NCBI GenBank assembly: GCA_964036195.1
Contig: OZ038452.1
Coordinates: forward strand, 620,001 to 684,000
DNA length: 64,000 nt
Origin: Sphaerolaimus hirsutus
Taxonomy: Eukaryota; Nematoda; Chromadorea; Monhysterida; Sphaerolaimidae
Direction of reading: 5' to 3'
The notes below the pieces were generated by a model. That model was not told the origin of the DNA. It did not search any database and was given only the letters and a program-made list of their open reading frames with translations. Of the stretch, positions 53,151 to 64,000 are shown piece by piece. The position numbers and the translations under genes are program-made. Position 1 is the first letter of the stretch. Every line of letters starts with the position of its first letter.

Positions 53151-53858
53151 CCGACCAGTGGCTATTTACAATTTTCGTGACTCTGCGATCTATTTTGGAT
53201 GCACAAACAAATTTCACTGGGTGAATTTTACTGGGGAATTGCGCACGGTAGTAAACCGATTAAACGCGTGAAAATTGAAAGTTTCGAACTGGGAGGCAAC
53301 TTGAGACGAGTCAGGAAGATTTTTGATATCATACACTCAATTTCCTCGAGTTACGCTGAAGAAACTTAAAGTTAGAAGATTCTTGGTAGTCCAAAAATTT
53401 TATTTTCAGGTGCACGTAAATCTGTGTTGAATTTTAAAAACTTGCCATTTTTCACGGATTGTGAAGGGACGCGTGAAAAACAAAAATTCGCATGAAATGA
53501 GGTCATTTGCAAGTGATATTCTTTCTCACAATTCCTCTGCAAATTCCGCCTTATGGCCAATAATATTGGGGAAATAAAAATGCCTGGATTAGCATGAACT
53601 GCTGAGAAAATAGCCGATTTTCGCCACAAATATTTTTCACACGGCAAAGAATTTATATCAACACAGATGTTATGCCGTCAAAGCGTGAAGTACCATTTCC
53701 ATTTGAATAATACCCCATGCGGAATTGGTGAGTCAAATAAAGTGCAATCCGTTAATATTGAAATCATTTTATGGTGGCAAACGGATTTAAAAAACTGAAT
53801 GAATGAATTTTGAAGCTAAAATTCTGAAAATTGCCTTAGCGAAGCGAAGGCAGTCCAC

Positions 53859-54697
53859 TAGTGATGGAAAAGCGCCAGAAAAAATGGCGCCAGGCGCCAA
53901 GGGCGCCATGGCGCCATTCGGAAAGTGGGCGCCAAGCGCCAAGGGCGCCACAGAAAAAGGGCGCCATGGCGCCATTCAGAAAGTGGGCGCCAGGCGCCAG
54001 GGGCGCCACGGAAAGAGGGCGCCAAGCGCCAAGGGCGCCATGGCGCCATTTGGAAAATAGGGCGCCAGGCGCCAAGGGCGCCAGGATAAAAAAGTGCCTA
54101 CAACACCATGCGTGTGCTAAAAATGTTTCTACAGCACCACTGTACGCGCATTCACTTCTTAATTCGCGTTCTCCAGGATGTAATGAACAAAAACAAGGCT
54201 AGCAACAAAAATTTTTTCAATAAAATCCACATGACAAATTCAAATGCAATGGAAATTGTCATTTGACAACAATCCATTCATTACAAATAGACCTTTCCAA
54301 ACAATGTTTCCTAATTGCAATGATTTAAATCCGTTTATTTATGATTTTGCAAGTTAACGATCCATCATTCTTGTCTTCTGATCCGTCAGACAGATCTGAT
54401 GAACCGTTGGACGAAAAATTTCCACCCACTCACACCACTCCGTCCATTTTTCTGGCGAATTTAGATCATCCACGGATGCGTTTTTCATTTTTTTCTCGTT
54501 TACACAGCACTCACCGTGAAACCCTGCTGGCGCCTTTTTGGCGCCCTTCTAAAGCAGGGCGCCAGGCGCCAAGGGCGCCACGGAAAAAGGGCGCCAAGCG
54601 CCAAGGGCGCCATGGCGCTTTTCAGAATGTGGGCGCCAGGCGCCAAGGGCGCCACAGAAAAAGGGCGCCAAGCGCCAATGGCGCCATTCCATCACTA
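53859..54697. mobile_element. hAT-like element with GGCGCC arrays
   Basis: Ends TAGTGATGGAAAAGCGCC and GGCGCCATTCCATCACTA, perfect duplication CAGTCCAC (53851-53858, 54698-54705). Arms are dense arrays of the palindrome GGCGCC (GGGCGCCAAGCGCCAA units); centre AT-rich. Confidence 0.9.
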
Positions 54698-54705
54698 CAG
54701 TCCAC

Positions 54706-56580
54706 TGAAATTCGTACACAGTGAATTGCGCAGGTATTTCACACAGGAAGAGCTTAAAAATTCAATTTCTGGTTGAATGTGCTTCCTGTTGAATTGCACT
54801 AAAGCCGTTTTTGTTTGTATTTTGGATTGTGCCACACGGGGCGGACACTCGCGCATAAATACGCGAAAATACAGAAATACAATAGATGAAATGAGGGAAG
54901 GTGTTGCGAATGTGAATTTGTACACTGGTAAAATTATTTACGACAACTTTTTGGGCATAATTTCATGGATGCATTATGCTGGACGGACAGAACTATAGAA
55001 TAATAGGCTATACAATGAATGTTACCGTATTTTGATGAATAAGGTTATGTGGAAAATTGTGCGCCAAATTCACCAAAAGTAAAAGCAATGTGATGTGATC
55101 TGATGAGAAAATGTTTTCTGCCTGTATGTTATTTATTCTTTACGCTTATGCCTGTACGTTTGGGATATGGTAGACTTCATGGAACGGTGAATGTTAATAG
55201 TGCAAGGTAATTATTGCACAATTTGAATCGTCTCAAATATCTGCAACGTAACCTGGGCCAATTCCAGCTAAAGCAAATAAAATATGACAAAAACAACAGT
55301 TTCCAAAATGACCAATTTTTTAGCGCATAATACATTGCGATAAATATGCTGATATCGGCAAATTTATACGTATTCGTGGATCATTTATTTTTAAATAAAA
55401 ATTTGTTTTTGAGAAAATTGGTCACATGGATAAAATAAACATTTACATTCCACCCCGAGCACAAGCGGCTTCGAGATCTGCATAACTTTGCAAAATCTCA
55501 AACTGGTTGAAACATTTGCGATGAACATCCCCAAACATTTTTCAAACACAGCTTAGGTGAAATGCCACTGCTGTATTGCGAAGTCTTGTTGAAACTTACC
55601 GAAACTTGAAGTTGACGGCTAAAAAAATTAATCTTTTCACTAAAATAAAACCTATTGAATATTTTTATTCATAATTTTACTGTCAAATTCTGCCGATACA
55701 TATTCTCAATAATTAATTATCATTTGAATAACCCCAGCAAAAGTTTTCTGGTGTCAAATAAATTTATGCATTTCAAATAGGAAAACCACACGTTCATTTG
55801 CAACGGAAGCCAAAAAGTTCTGTAGCCATTTACGAAACAAAAAATGACTGATGGGCGTAAATCACAGCGGTGACTGGTAGCTGTTTGCGTGCTTGCCAAC
55901 GAACTTTACTCCGGGCGTAGCAAATCAAATTAGGTAGATAATTTTTTATGTATACTCCAATTACTTTACACCCTGCACGCGTGGTTCCCGTTGGAAGCGT
56001 GCCAACGATTTTTTCTGCATGCGATTTTCAGAAAAAGTTGAAAAAGTCATCGCTGCATAACAGCTTATACGTTAACTTTATCACAACAATGATTTTTAAA
56101 ATCTTTATACAAAAATCGCATGCTTCATCATCATTGGCACGCTTCCAACGTGAGACATAAATGAGTGCGAGGGCAGAGTATCATGTTCGCCGAGTATATC
56201 AATGTTTGCACAGCGGGCCGCGTTTGATTTTTATCAGTACGCTGTAATAAATATGTTGACGATGGTGTTGTAAACGCGCCACGATAGCACTGGCGCCAGC
56301 GCCAAACGAAACCCCCGCTGCTGGCGCCGGCGCCAGAGTGGCGCCACATCTACACCGCTAGTTGCCGCATCCAGAAATACGACCTTCCGCCGTGCAAACG
56401 TATAAATATTTACGTGAATATATGCGACTTTTTGCAACGATTTTTTTAACAAAGATCCTGGCGTAATCTATCAATCTACCTAGGCAATCGGCTCTTGTTA
56501 ATTACTCAGATAAAGCGTGCAAAAACCAGACAATAAAACCGCAACTTCCCCAAAATAAACCCTCTAAAAACACCGCAAAA
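54706..56580. other. Intergenic stretch upstream of the racemase gene
   Basis: No gene seen. Near 55930-56190 is a repeat (CACGCGTGGTTCCCGTTGGA, GCATGCGATTTT, GAGTGCGAGGGCAGAGTATC) related, inverted, to the unc80 intron at 4586-4742. GGCGCC-rich bases near 56285-56345. Confidence 0.6.
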
Positions 56581-56703
56581 ATGTCTGAAAACCAAGAGAA
56601 AGAGCCCTGCCAGAACAAGGAAACGTGGGTTACTTTGGACACGATCCAAGCGGCCGCGTCGAGGTTGAACACTGCGCTGGCGCATGTGCCCACTTCGCTC
56701 AAG
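56581..56703 (+). CDS. racemase-like exon 1
   Basis: ATG context AAAAATGTC; MSENQEKEPC... to HVPTSLK; phase 0. Confidence 0.88.
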
Positions 56704-59700
56704 GTGTGCTCCGTCGGCCCGTGGTTTGATAGAATTTTGAGAAAGAGTTGTACTTTTTGGGGTTTTTTTAGATGGTAGATAGGTGTCATCAAACGTTAAC
56801 GTATGCCTTCTAATAGATTTCTAATACCGTATTTCCGTACTTCTAATACCGTAATTCGAAATTTAGAAAACTCATGAATTAGCTTTGAACACAAATTTGA
56901 GTTTACTGGAGTCATTGTTTTACAAACCCACTTTTGCAGCACTGCGAGGGGCTGTCCAAGCTGCTGGGCATGAACGTGTACGTCAAATGCGAATTCGAGC
57001 ACGTCACCGGCAGCTTCAAGGAGCGCGGCGTGTGCAACGTGCTCATGCGCATGTCAGCTGTGCGTTCAACCATTTCACTTTTTTTTAGTTTGACACAGTT
57101 GGAAGTTTGCCAAATATCCGCCAAAATGTATTTGCGTTCTCAGCTGAACTCCGGTGTCAGCGCACAGTTGGTAAGTGCGTTCTCAGTGCGAGAATTATAA
57201 AAAATTAATTAAAAACTTAAAAGTCAAAACGGAGCGAAACTTCACAATGTCCGGTTTAACGACAGCAAACCATAAACCAATAATTTTATTTCGATTAAAT
57301 TTGGATTACAATGAACAAAATATAATTACCTACATGTTTGTTTATAACCATCTAACATATCTAACATTTTACATGACTTTTGAAACTTCTTATGACATTT
57401 CACAATTTACAGAGTCTGGGGGTATTTCGAGGGAGGATGGTGACTAAGTCACTAAATACGGTGACCTAACTGTGAGATGAGCATTTAAAATAAAAGCACG
57501 AAATCGCATGCGCATCCAAAAACTGACTCACAAACCCAAAAACTCACTCAAAAAGCCAAAAACTCACTCAAAAACCCACAGGGCAAGCGGGCTCGCGGCG
57601 CGATCGCGGCGAGCGCGGGCAACCACGCGCTGGCGCTGTCCTACTACGGCTTCAAGCTGAACGTGCCCGTGACGGTGGTGATGCCGCACGTGGTGCCGCA
57701 CCACAAGGTCGACTGGTGCCAGGCCCACGGCGCCAGGGTGCTCATTTATGGCGACCATTATGGCGACTCGGTGCAGGAGGCTCTCAGGCTCGCACAGCTA
57801 GAAGGATTGACATATATTGATGAGTTGGTTGGTTTGCGGTGTGATTTGAGGGTTGTGAAAATTTACGCGATGTGAAACTAATTTAGCTGTGGTCAGTTTG
57901 ATGCTTCTTTGGTGGATCTTAGGAATAAAACCCCCAGCAAAAATCAGTTTTGGCTAAATTTTGGCTTTATCTTGTAAAAGTCTCTGAAAATGTAGTCTGA
58001 ATTCTGAAACCGGAAAACATTCTCAACGCAATTTCATTGAACAAAGAACTCAAAAATTCATGCAAATACCGCTATAAAGGGACTGAACATTTGCGTCACC
58101 GCTTCAAGCGAAAATTTGGCGCACTCATGATATCCCGAAAATTTCGAAAATGAAAACGCTCCAAAATCAAACCATCCATCTAAAACTCCACACCCCCTAA
58201 AAAGTTTGAAGTATCCCTCTCATTAGGTAAGCTTGGGAACTTCCAAATTTTCGCTACCGGTTCTCAGTACCGAAATCCGCTCGGTAGCGCGGTTCGGTTC
58301 CGGTTCGCAACCCTACCCCACCCTGCCCAACCATCTCAGCTACGACAACATGGACGTGGTATCGGGCGCGGGCACCATCAGCGTGGAGCTGATGCGGCAG
58401 GCGCGAGAGATGGCCGTGCACGTCGACGCCATTGTCGTGCCCGTGGGCGGAGCCGGGCTGCTCGCTGGCGTCGCCGTCGCTGCCAAGGGACTAGATCAGG
58501 GTGTGACCATTGTGGTCGGTTGCAAATGGAATACAGGACTGTTTTTGTGTAGACCAGTATTTACGATTCCCTGGGAAGTCATTTTTCGTCATTTTTGAGC
58601 TGGGAGCTATTCAAGGGATGAGTTGGTTTCACCAAAGTTTTTGTACAGCTGGGTATAATACGGTTTCTGTGAAGTGCACCGCAATTTAAATGCAACGATT
58701 CAGACCAATTTTGCTCCTACCGTGGTGTAGCCGATTTTTCCATACCTAAACGTATCAAAAGACAATCCAGAAAAAGTAAAATCAGGATACAGTAACCCAA
58801 AAACGTCTCATTTGGATACGCGCCCAGGCAGCGGAGCCCACGGCGGCGGCGAGCATGCACGCGGCGCTGCAGAAACACGCGCCCGTCACCGTGGACGTGC
58901 AACCGACAGAGACACTGGCAGATGGTAAAATGGGCGTTTTTATTGGGGGGGGATAGATGTGTCCCTTAAAATGGGCTGAAAAGACTTCACGTGTCAGATT
59001 GTGCAGTCGATTTAACTGATACTGATACTTGGAAAATTCATGGAAAAATACGTTCTTGTCTAGCGATGAAATCGCGACATTTCAACTCATAAATCATATT
59101 TGAACGCATTTCAGCGGACAAAAATTAGTAATTTTTTATCCCCATGAAGTGCACGACCTGTCATTCCGGTCAAATCAAATGTCTTCAAAGCCGATTTGTG
59201 AATTTTCACAATCTCGGTAGAAAGCTAGCGTGCCGATAACCCCCCCCCCCCCCACCGCAGTTCTAGTAGTGCCGCGCGTGGGCGACCGGGCATTCTCCGC
59301 GTCGAGCAACCTGGTCACCAACTCGGTGACCGTCACCGACGACTGGGTCAAGCTGGCCATGCACCTGCTGCACGCGCACGCCAAAGTCAAGGTGGAAGGC
59401 GCCGGCGCCACTGCACTCGCGGCGCTGCTCGCCGGCGGCTGTGACCAGTCGTTGAGGGGGAGAAAGTTTGTTGGGTTGGGGTGGGTATTCGGGGGGGGGG
59501 GGGGGTTGCGACACTAAATACTGTGGAAATGATGATACATATTCTCGAATTACTGATAGTTATGTAATAATCCTGACACAATGAAATTTTATAAAGTACA
59601 GTAATTTGTATAGTCAACTCAGGAAGTCATAAAATAGGAAATAGGCATAAAATCAGCCTTGAACGCATTTGAGTTTACTGGAATGAATTTTTTCACTTTC

Positions 59701-60288
59701 TGTCAACTGTAGTATTTCCTGTAAACTCACATCACAACGTTGATTTATAAGTTTACAAAATTTTCAGTTTTCTGGCAGTTAACTTGTGTAACTTGTAACA
59801 AAACACAAAAGATGATTAGTGGGAGGAAATCTGAAGATGAGTCACGTAGTAGTCGTATGTCAGTCATCGAGTATCCTGCCCCCAGGCGCCAGTCCCAGAT
59901 CATATAAAATGTCAAATGTCATGCAAAGTGTCAAAGTAAAATTCCCTGCAAATTGGCAAGTCGGTTGTTACACCTCAAACTGAAATCATGAGAACCATCC
60001 AAAACGCTTTCATGAAAATTTTTAATTTATCAAAAGCCTTCCTTTATTTACATGACTTGCGATGCGACACTTTACAAGGTCTGGGACTGTCACCAGCAGT
60101 TCTGCAAATTGAAACAGCTAAACGCAGCGATAACGACAACAATCCGAGTTGACGTTAATATTCAGTTGACATTTTTCAGTGTGGTAGTGATCGCAAGCGG
60201 TGGAAACATCGCAGACGAAGCTTTCCAGAGGGCCATAGCTGAAGGAGCAGAGTTGGAGAAATCGCTGATGAAGGGTAGATGTCTTTAA
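56581..60288 (+). CDS. Serine racemase / L-threonine (serine) dehydratase-like, PLP fold type II
   Basis: Complete, seven exons: 56581-56703, 56940-57059, 57582-57823, 58340-58514, 58828-58924, 59261-59465, 60180-60288. All phases agree; 356 aa. PLP-lysine motif GSFKERG (Lys68), SAGNHA at 92-97 for substrate binding, the glycine loop VGGAGLL at 197-203 for the PLP phosphate, VEGAGA near the middle of exon 6, and SGGN at 327-330 near the C-terminus. No C-terminal ACT domain, so it is of the short, racemase or catabolic type. Reaction: PLP-dependent dehydration of L-Ser/L-Thr and/or Ser racemisation; which one cannot be told from sequence. Cytosolic (no signal peptide). Confidence 0.9.
56940..57059 (+). 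CDS. racemase-like exon 2
   Basis: HCEGLSKLLGMNVYVKCEFE, PLP-lysine motif; ends RMSA before donor GTGCGT. Confidence 0.9.
57582..57823 (+). CDS. racemase-like exon 3
   Basis: GKRARGAIAASAGNHALALS... to GLTYID plus GA; donor GTTGGT. The intron before it holds half of an introner-type repeat (about 57345-57420). Confidence 0.9.
58340..58514 (+). CDS. racemase-like exon 4
   Basis: YDNMDVVSGAGTISVELMRQ... to GVTIV, contains the glycine loop; donor GTCGGT. Confidence 0.9.
58828..58924 (+). CDS. racemase-like exon 5
   Basis: AAEPTAAASMHAALQKHAPV... to TLAD plus G. The acceptor could be GGCAG or CCCAG; the latter keeps phase. Confidence 0.82.
59261..59465 (+). CDS. racemase-like exon 6
   Basis: VLVVPRVGDRAFSASSNLVT... 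to SLRGR plus AA; donor GTTTGT. Confidence 0.86.
59887..60092. mobile_element. Introner-family copy inside a racemase-gene intron
   Basis: Left CCAGG (59882-59886) then CGCCAGTCCCAGAT; right CAAGGTCTGGGACTGTCA then CCAGC. A sister-family fragment (CAGTTCTGCAAATTG) abuts at 60097. Confidence 0.75.
60180..60288 (+). CDS. racemase-like exon 7 with stop
   Basis: NVVVIASGGNIADEAFQRAI... MKGRCL and TAA at 60286-60288. Confidence 0.88.
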
Positions 60289-60594
60289 GAACTGATAAAT
60301 TCACTTAGGTGCATATTTACCTATGCATTTGAAAATGGTTGTCTTTGATCAAACTTCGAATCGAATAGGACTGTGAATTCTGTGAATTTTCATTTGTATT
60401 TTTCATTTTCCATCATCATAACACGACGACAATGAGTAAATAAATACGGTAAATAATCACACTGCAAGACTTGTAAATGATCGAAATGATATAACCAGCG
60501 CAAAAAATAAAAAATTAAGATAAATAATAGGTTACAAATTTTACGATGAGCAATTGAAATGCGAATAAAAATCAAATAAAAATTCTAGATACAC

Positions 60595-60837
60595 ATTGTG
60601 CCTACACACACTAGTTTTCACCGTGACTTCGGTGAAAACTGAAATTTTGTCAAATGCGGATTAATCATTTAATTTAAATGTGAATTTAAATTAATGAAAG
60701 TTTTAATTTGAAAATTTGAAAACTAAAGCACATAAATATAGCATACAATAAGAGTAGGCTGAATGTATTTATGTCGCCATGTGGCCATTTCAGTTTTCAC
60801 AGAAGTCACGGTGAAAACTAGTGTGTGTAGGGCCATT
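60595..60837. mobile_element. CACACTAGTT-type MITE with GTGACTTC arms
   Basis: ATTGTGCCTACACACACTAG ... CTAGTGTGTGTAGGGCCATT; arms share GTTTTCACCGTGACTTC. Same type as the window's first 50 bases. Confidence 0.82.
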
Positions 60838-61362
60838 AACGCGACCGTTGACAAATCTCTAACAAAAATCGTTTAATTCATTGAATAAAGTCACGATCAC
60901 AAATGAGCGTCATTAGCGAGTGCGCCAAGGAGCGACATGGCGCCTTTGGCGCCATTTTGTGGCGCCATGGCTATCAAATATGAAACGCCATGTCGCTTGG
61001 TGCGCTTTTTAAACCACTAGTCATTGCTTCCACGCAAAAAGCACTTGAATAGGTATAGCGTAATAGTAATTGGGTATAGCGATGAAACACTAGCGAAATA
61101 TTTTGGTACTCTTTCCACAGCTACCGAAAATATAATATATTGGTGAATACGTGGATCCTGCCAAAAAAATTCAAATATCGCTACGCATCTAGGTAAGTAC
61201 ATTTACATGAATGAATTACCATATGACGAACTTGGTCAGGTGGGAATATACGTGTGTTTGAAATGAACGATCGTTAATCAGAGACAAAAGTTGATCAAAC
61301 TTCAGTCACTTGCACAGGACCCAAGAATAATACACAATAATACACATGCCAAAAGTTCACAC

Positions 61363-61616
61363 TGGTCCTACACACACTAGTTGACAACGAAACCAAATGT
61401 CAACTGGTTCCGATCCCAATTTAAAGCTTGCTGACGATCCGACGAACGACGCTCAAATGCAAAACGGTTGATTCGTGTTGCAAATGAAGCTGTAGTGTCG
61501 GCATGAAGTACATGTGTATACAAAAATGCGTGGTGTTACTAGTCGGTGAGCCTTGTATTGGGATAGGAACCAGTTGACATTTGATGTCGTTGTAAACTAG
61601 TGTGTGTAGAGCCATT
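61363..61616. mobile_element. CACACTAGTT-type MITE
   Basis: TGGTCCTACACACACTAG ... CTAGTGTGTGTAGAGCCATT; arms share TTGACAACGA...CAAATGTCAACTGG. Confidence 0.8.
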
Positions 61617-61829
61617 GATACAACGAATAAAATGAGCATAAGCACTTCGTAAAATAGATTATCAACAAAATCCGCCGGCACTGCAGCATTTAGATGCGTA
61701 AAATGGTGTGCAAAATTATCACTGGGAATAATTATACAACTGCTGTCTTTCAATTATCTAATATTCAAAATGGCTTCTCAAAATTCCCATCACACCACTT
61801 TATGCACAACATCAACACACCATCTCGCC

Positions 61830-62051
61830 TCAAACAGCCGAAATATACGTGGGCGCAATTTTGGTCAACATGCGCGGCTGGGCGGCGGCGCGCGGCGTCG
61901 CTTCGCTGTCGCGTGCAGTCGCCGCAGCGGCCAAGTGCTGGCCGTCGAGCGTGTCGTACATGTTGGACACGTCGGCCGGCTGCGGCAGCAGGTTCTCGTA
62001 GGTGCGCTGCGCGTCCGCGCCCGGTCGCACGTCCTGGCCCTGCAGGCGCTC
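61830..62051 (-). CDS. tail gene exon D with stop
   Basis: ERLQGQDVRPGADAQRTYEN... MYDTLDGQ... ending KIAPTYISAV and TGA. Confidence 0.66.
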   Translation of the reverse strand, partial: ERLQGQDVRPGADAQRTYENLLPQPADVSNMYDTLDGQHLAAAATARDSEATPRAAAQPRMLTKIAPTYISAV

Positions 62052-63657
62052 CTGAGAGTGGGGAGGTATGGTTGTGACAGTGTTTGATTAATGGTGGTTT
62101 TTAAAGTGTTTGGATGGCTTCATGCACACTGGTTTTGCGCCGACTATTTCGGAAACTGATAAATGAGCTTTAGATGCACTTGAGTTTACCGGAATAAGAG
62201 TTTGTACTGCTGTTGACGGAGATCGAAATGATTCATTCTGGTAAACTCAAATGTGTTAAAAATTGGTCCGTTTACGCAATTTCGGCTGTAATTCCACAAT
62301 AACAACCTACTTTTATTTTGAATTGAATATAATTTAAATGGAAATATTTTTTAAAAATGTTGAAAACACGTTCTCTTCTTATGTGGAAAAAACACGTATT
62401 TAATTTTTGACCTTCGACATTTTCATGGTAAAACACAAACAGTAAAAATTAAAAAAATCAAAAAATAAACCTCCCGCAAAGATCCAACCCGAACCCACCT
62501 TCACGGGAATCTCGCTCAATCTGTGATCCAAATTGATATAAGTGTGATTAATGGGATCGTCCAAAATCAAGTCGTGCACGTTGGGCAAGGCCACGCTGCT
62601 CTCCGTGTTCGCCTCGCTGCCCGACCAGCTGGAGTATTTGTTCAGCGAAGTGCCCGTTGAGCGGTCCGTTTGAACTGGGGATGTCGATAGCGCGCTGTCG
62701 CCTGAATTTAGAGGGAGTTGGGTTTTGGGGTGGGTTTTTTGTTTTGAGGATTTAGGAGTGAAATTAAGGAGTGTAGGTGGTTGGGCGTGAGGGAGTTTAG
62801 GGCGTTTGCCTTAAAAATAGCGTATTTATAAAAAATTCACAGAGTCGGTAAAATGTCGATGAGATTTTCATATTTACTATCAAATGAATCCACACCAGCA
62901 TATTTTTCATCTGTATACATAAAATGCGATGGATACGTTACAGCATTGACAAATTTTGCCAATATCATCATCCAGCTCAACTTTTCAAGACCACTTCAAC
63001 CATCCCTTCACCCATCCAATCACCCATTCAATTCCCTCCCACCAATACAAATCAATACCAACCAGTGGACTGCGGTCTGAGCACCACGCCGGATGGCTGC
63101 GGCGGCTGCAGTTCAGTCTTGCCGCCGGCGGCTGCAACTTGCTGCTGCTGCTGCGACGGCCGACGCACGCTGCGACTGCGCCGCCGAGCAATTTCCGCCT
63201 CGGCGTAACGCTCTGAATGGTGGGAAGGTAATATAACTTGAATAGATTACAACCGATTTTTTTAAAAATTCTTTAAAAAATAATCTCAATTATTTTTTTT
63301 TGAAAAAGCTTGGTCGCTTAAAACGATCGGTCGTTCGGCAGTACTTGTTTCAAATGCTAATTTCTTAAAACTCGAAAAATCACACAAAAAACTACACCCA
63401 CCGAACAAGGTCTGCTTCTCGTCGAGGCTCTGCAGGCACTCGGAGCTGGTGCTGTAGCACTTGGTGAGTCGCTGTCTCTGCTGGTCGTGTTTGCGCTGGC
63501 GGCCGGCGCCGCCGTGGCACTGCTGCAGCAGCTCGTCGGCAGCGAAGAAACGCGACGGCACGTGGTGCTGACGTTCGGCCGCAGCTGCGGCAGCCGCCGC
63601 GGCAGCTTGTTGCTGTTGGTGCTGCTGCTGACAGGCCAGCCAGCCGCTCGCCGCCAT
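61830..63657 (-). CDS. 3' end of a gene with a tyrosine-motif tail (last four exons)
   Basis: Exons on the minus strand: 63657-63402, 63212-63063, 62701-62499, 62051-61830; phases agree and the frame ends at TGA. The protein is hydrophilic with Gln and Ala runs and an RRRSRSVRR basic patch. In the last two exons it carries NHTYINL (an NxxY type motif), then TYENL and MYDTL spaced like an ITAM (YxxL-10-YxxL). It ends ISAV, a class I PDZ-ligand pattern. This mix suits the cytoplasmic tail of a receptor. NxxY plus ITAM is known from the CED-1/Draper/MEGF10 engulfment receptors, but no extracellular part is in the window, so this is a guess. The gene continues beyond the right edge. Confidence 0.6.
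62499..62701 (-). CDS. tail gene exon C
   Basis: GDSALSTSPVQTDRSTGTSL... to HRLSEIPVK; includes NHTYINL. Confidence 0.66.
63063..63212 (-). CDS. tail gene exon B
   Basis: ERYAEAEIARRRSRSVRRPS, a Gln run, to LRPQST plus G; donor GTTGGT. Confidence 0.62.
63402..63657 (-). CDS. tail gene exon A
   Basis: MAASGWLACQQQ, Gln/Ala runs, then SRFFAADELLQQ and LDEKQTLF plus G; the ATG follows an acceptor (CACTCAG), so it is probably internal, not the start. Confidence 0.6.
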
Positions 63658-64000
63658 CTGAGTGTGCATGAGAATGTTTTGAGAATGGTCACGCGAGTTT
63701 GATCAAAATACCTACATGCAGTGATGTTAACAGACTCCAAATAAAAAATGGCATTTTTGCGCTCGGCGCAGTGAATCAATCATTTCCACAATTAAGGCAA
63801 ATACCATACTCGGCGGACTGGAAACCTATTTACCATAACCCATTGAATAATAAACCAAAAATTACACAGTTTTTCATCATAATATTTTACTTTTACAATT
63901 TTACTATTCAGTTTTTACTATGGAATAATTAATTACGAAATTTATCACAAAACTTAATTCATTAAATTATGGTAGGATACTGCACATACTTTTCGGTTCA

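Noticed and set aside
53787..54724. Repetitive Ala/Pro/Arg ORFs in both directions
   Set aside because: GGCGCC array of the hAT-like element.
1..64000. tRNA, rRNA and other structured RNA genes
   Set aside because: No cloverleaf, box A/B pair or rRNA-like stretch was noticed. The many hairpins are mobile-element arms.

Overview
The window is nuclear DNA from an invertebrate animal. It holds intron-rich, GC-rich exons in AT-rich sequence packed with small mobile elements. The largest gene, unc80 (a NALCN sodium-leak-channel subunit), is an animal gene. The phylum cannot be fixed from sequence alone. All splice sites below were placed by eye from frame, AG/GT signals and family resemblance.

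Layout. (1) 207-26155, + strand: the 3' part of unc80. 29 exons keep one open frame to a TGA, about 1,454 codons, and the 5' part lies before the window. (2) 26156-35438: no gene; nested elements, a long foldback element, and a 200-N gap flanked by two copies of the same interval, best read as two haplotypes left side by side. (3) 35439-40061, - strand: a seven-exon gene for a secreted or surface protein with a signal peptide, an FN3-like segment, a Ser/Thr-rich stalk and a hydrophobic C-terminus. (4) 42142-50638: an intact Ty3/Gypsy retrotransposon with two 436-bp LTRs, one 2,359-codon ORF and an unusual C-terminal extension. (5) 51406-51679, - strand: an orphan exon or gene fragment. (6) 56581-60288, + strand: a complete seven-exon serine racemase/threonine dehydratase-like gene of 356 aa. 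(7) 61830-63657, - strand: the last four exons of a gene whose tail carries tyrosine motifs and a PDZ-type end.

The most interesting system is an introner: a family of roughly 190-bp, almost wholly palindromic elements whose ends read TGCCAGTCCCAGACCCTG...CAGGGTCTGGGACTGGCA. They lie in 5-bp CCWGG target duplications. Where one has landed in coding sequence, the last G of the left duplication plus the element's first T makes the GT donor, and CCAG of the right duplication makes the AG acceptor. Three unc80 introns (5278-5468, 12200-12390, 16559-16750) and one intron of the opposite-strand gene (36935-37116) are such elements from end to end. One sits in CCTGG instead of CCAGG, so it would have to splice as GT-TG. 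About ten more copies or remnants lie harmlessly inside other introns, and a sister family shares the ends and target but not the core.

The rest of the mobile DNA falls into hAT-like elements (8-bp duplications, TAGGGTT/CAGGGTTGG/CAGAGTTG ends) whose bodies are arrays of short palindromic motifs; TA-duplicating elements with CCGTA ends and C-rich cores; MITEs with CACACTAGTT ends; and two 1.4-1.6 kb foldback elements. The two haplotype copies differ by five clean insertions, which gives empty sites for several families inside the window itself.
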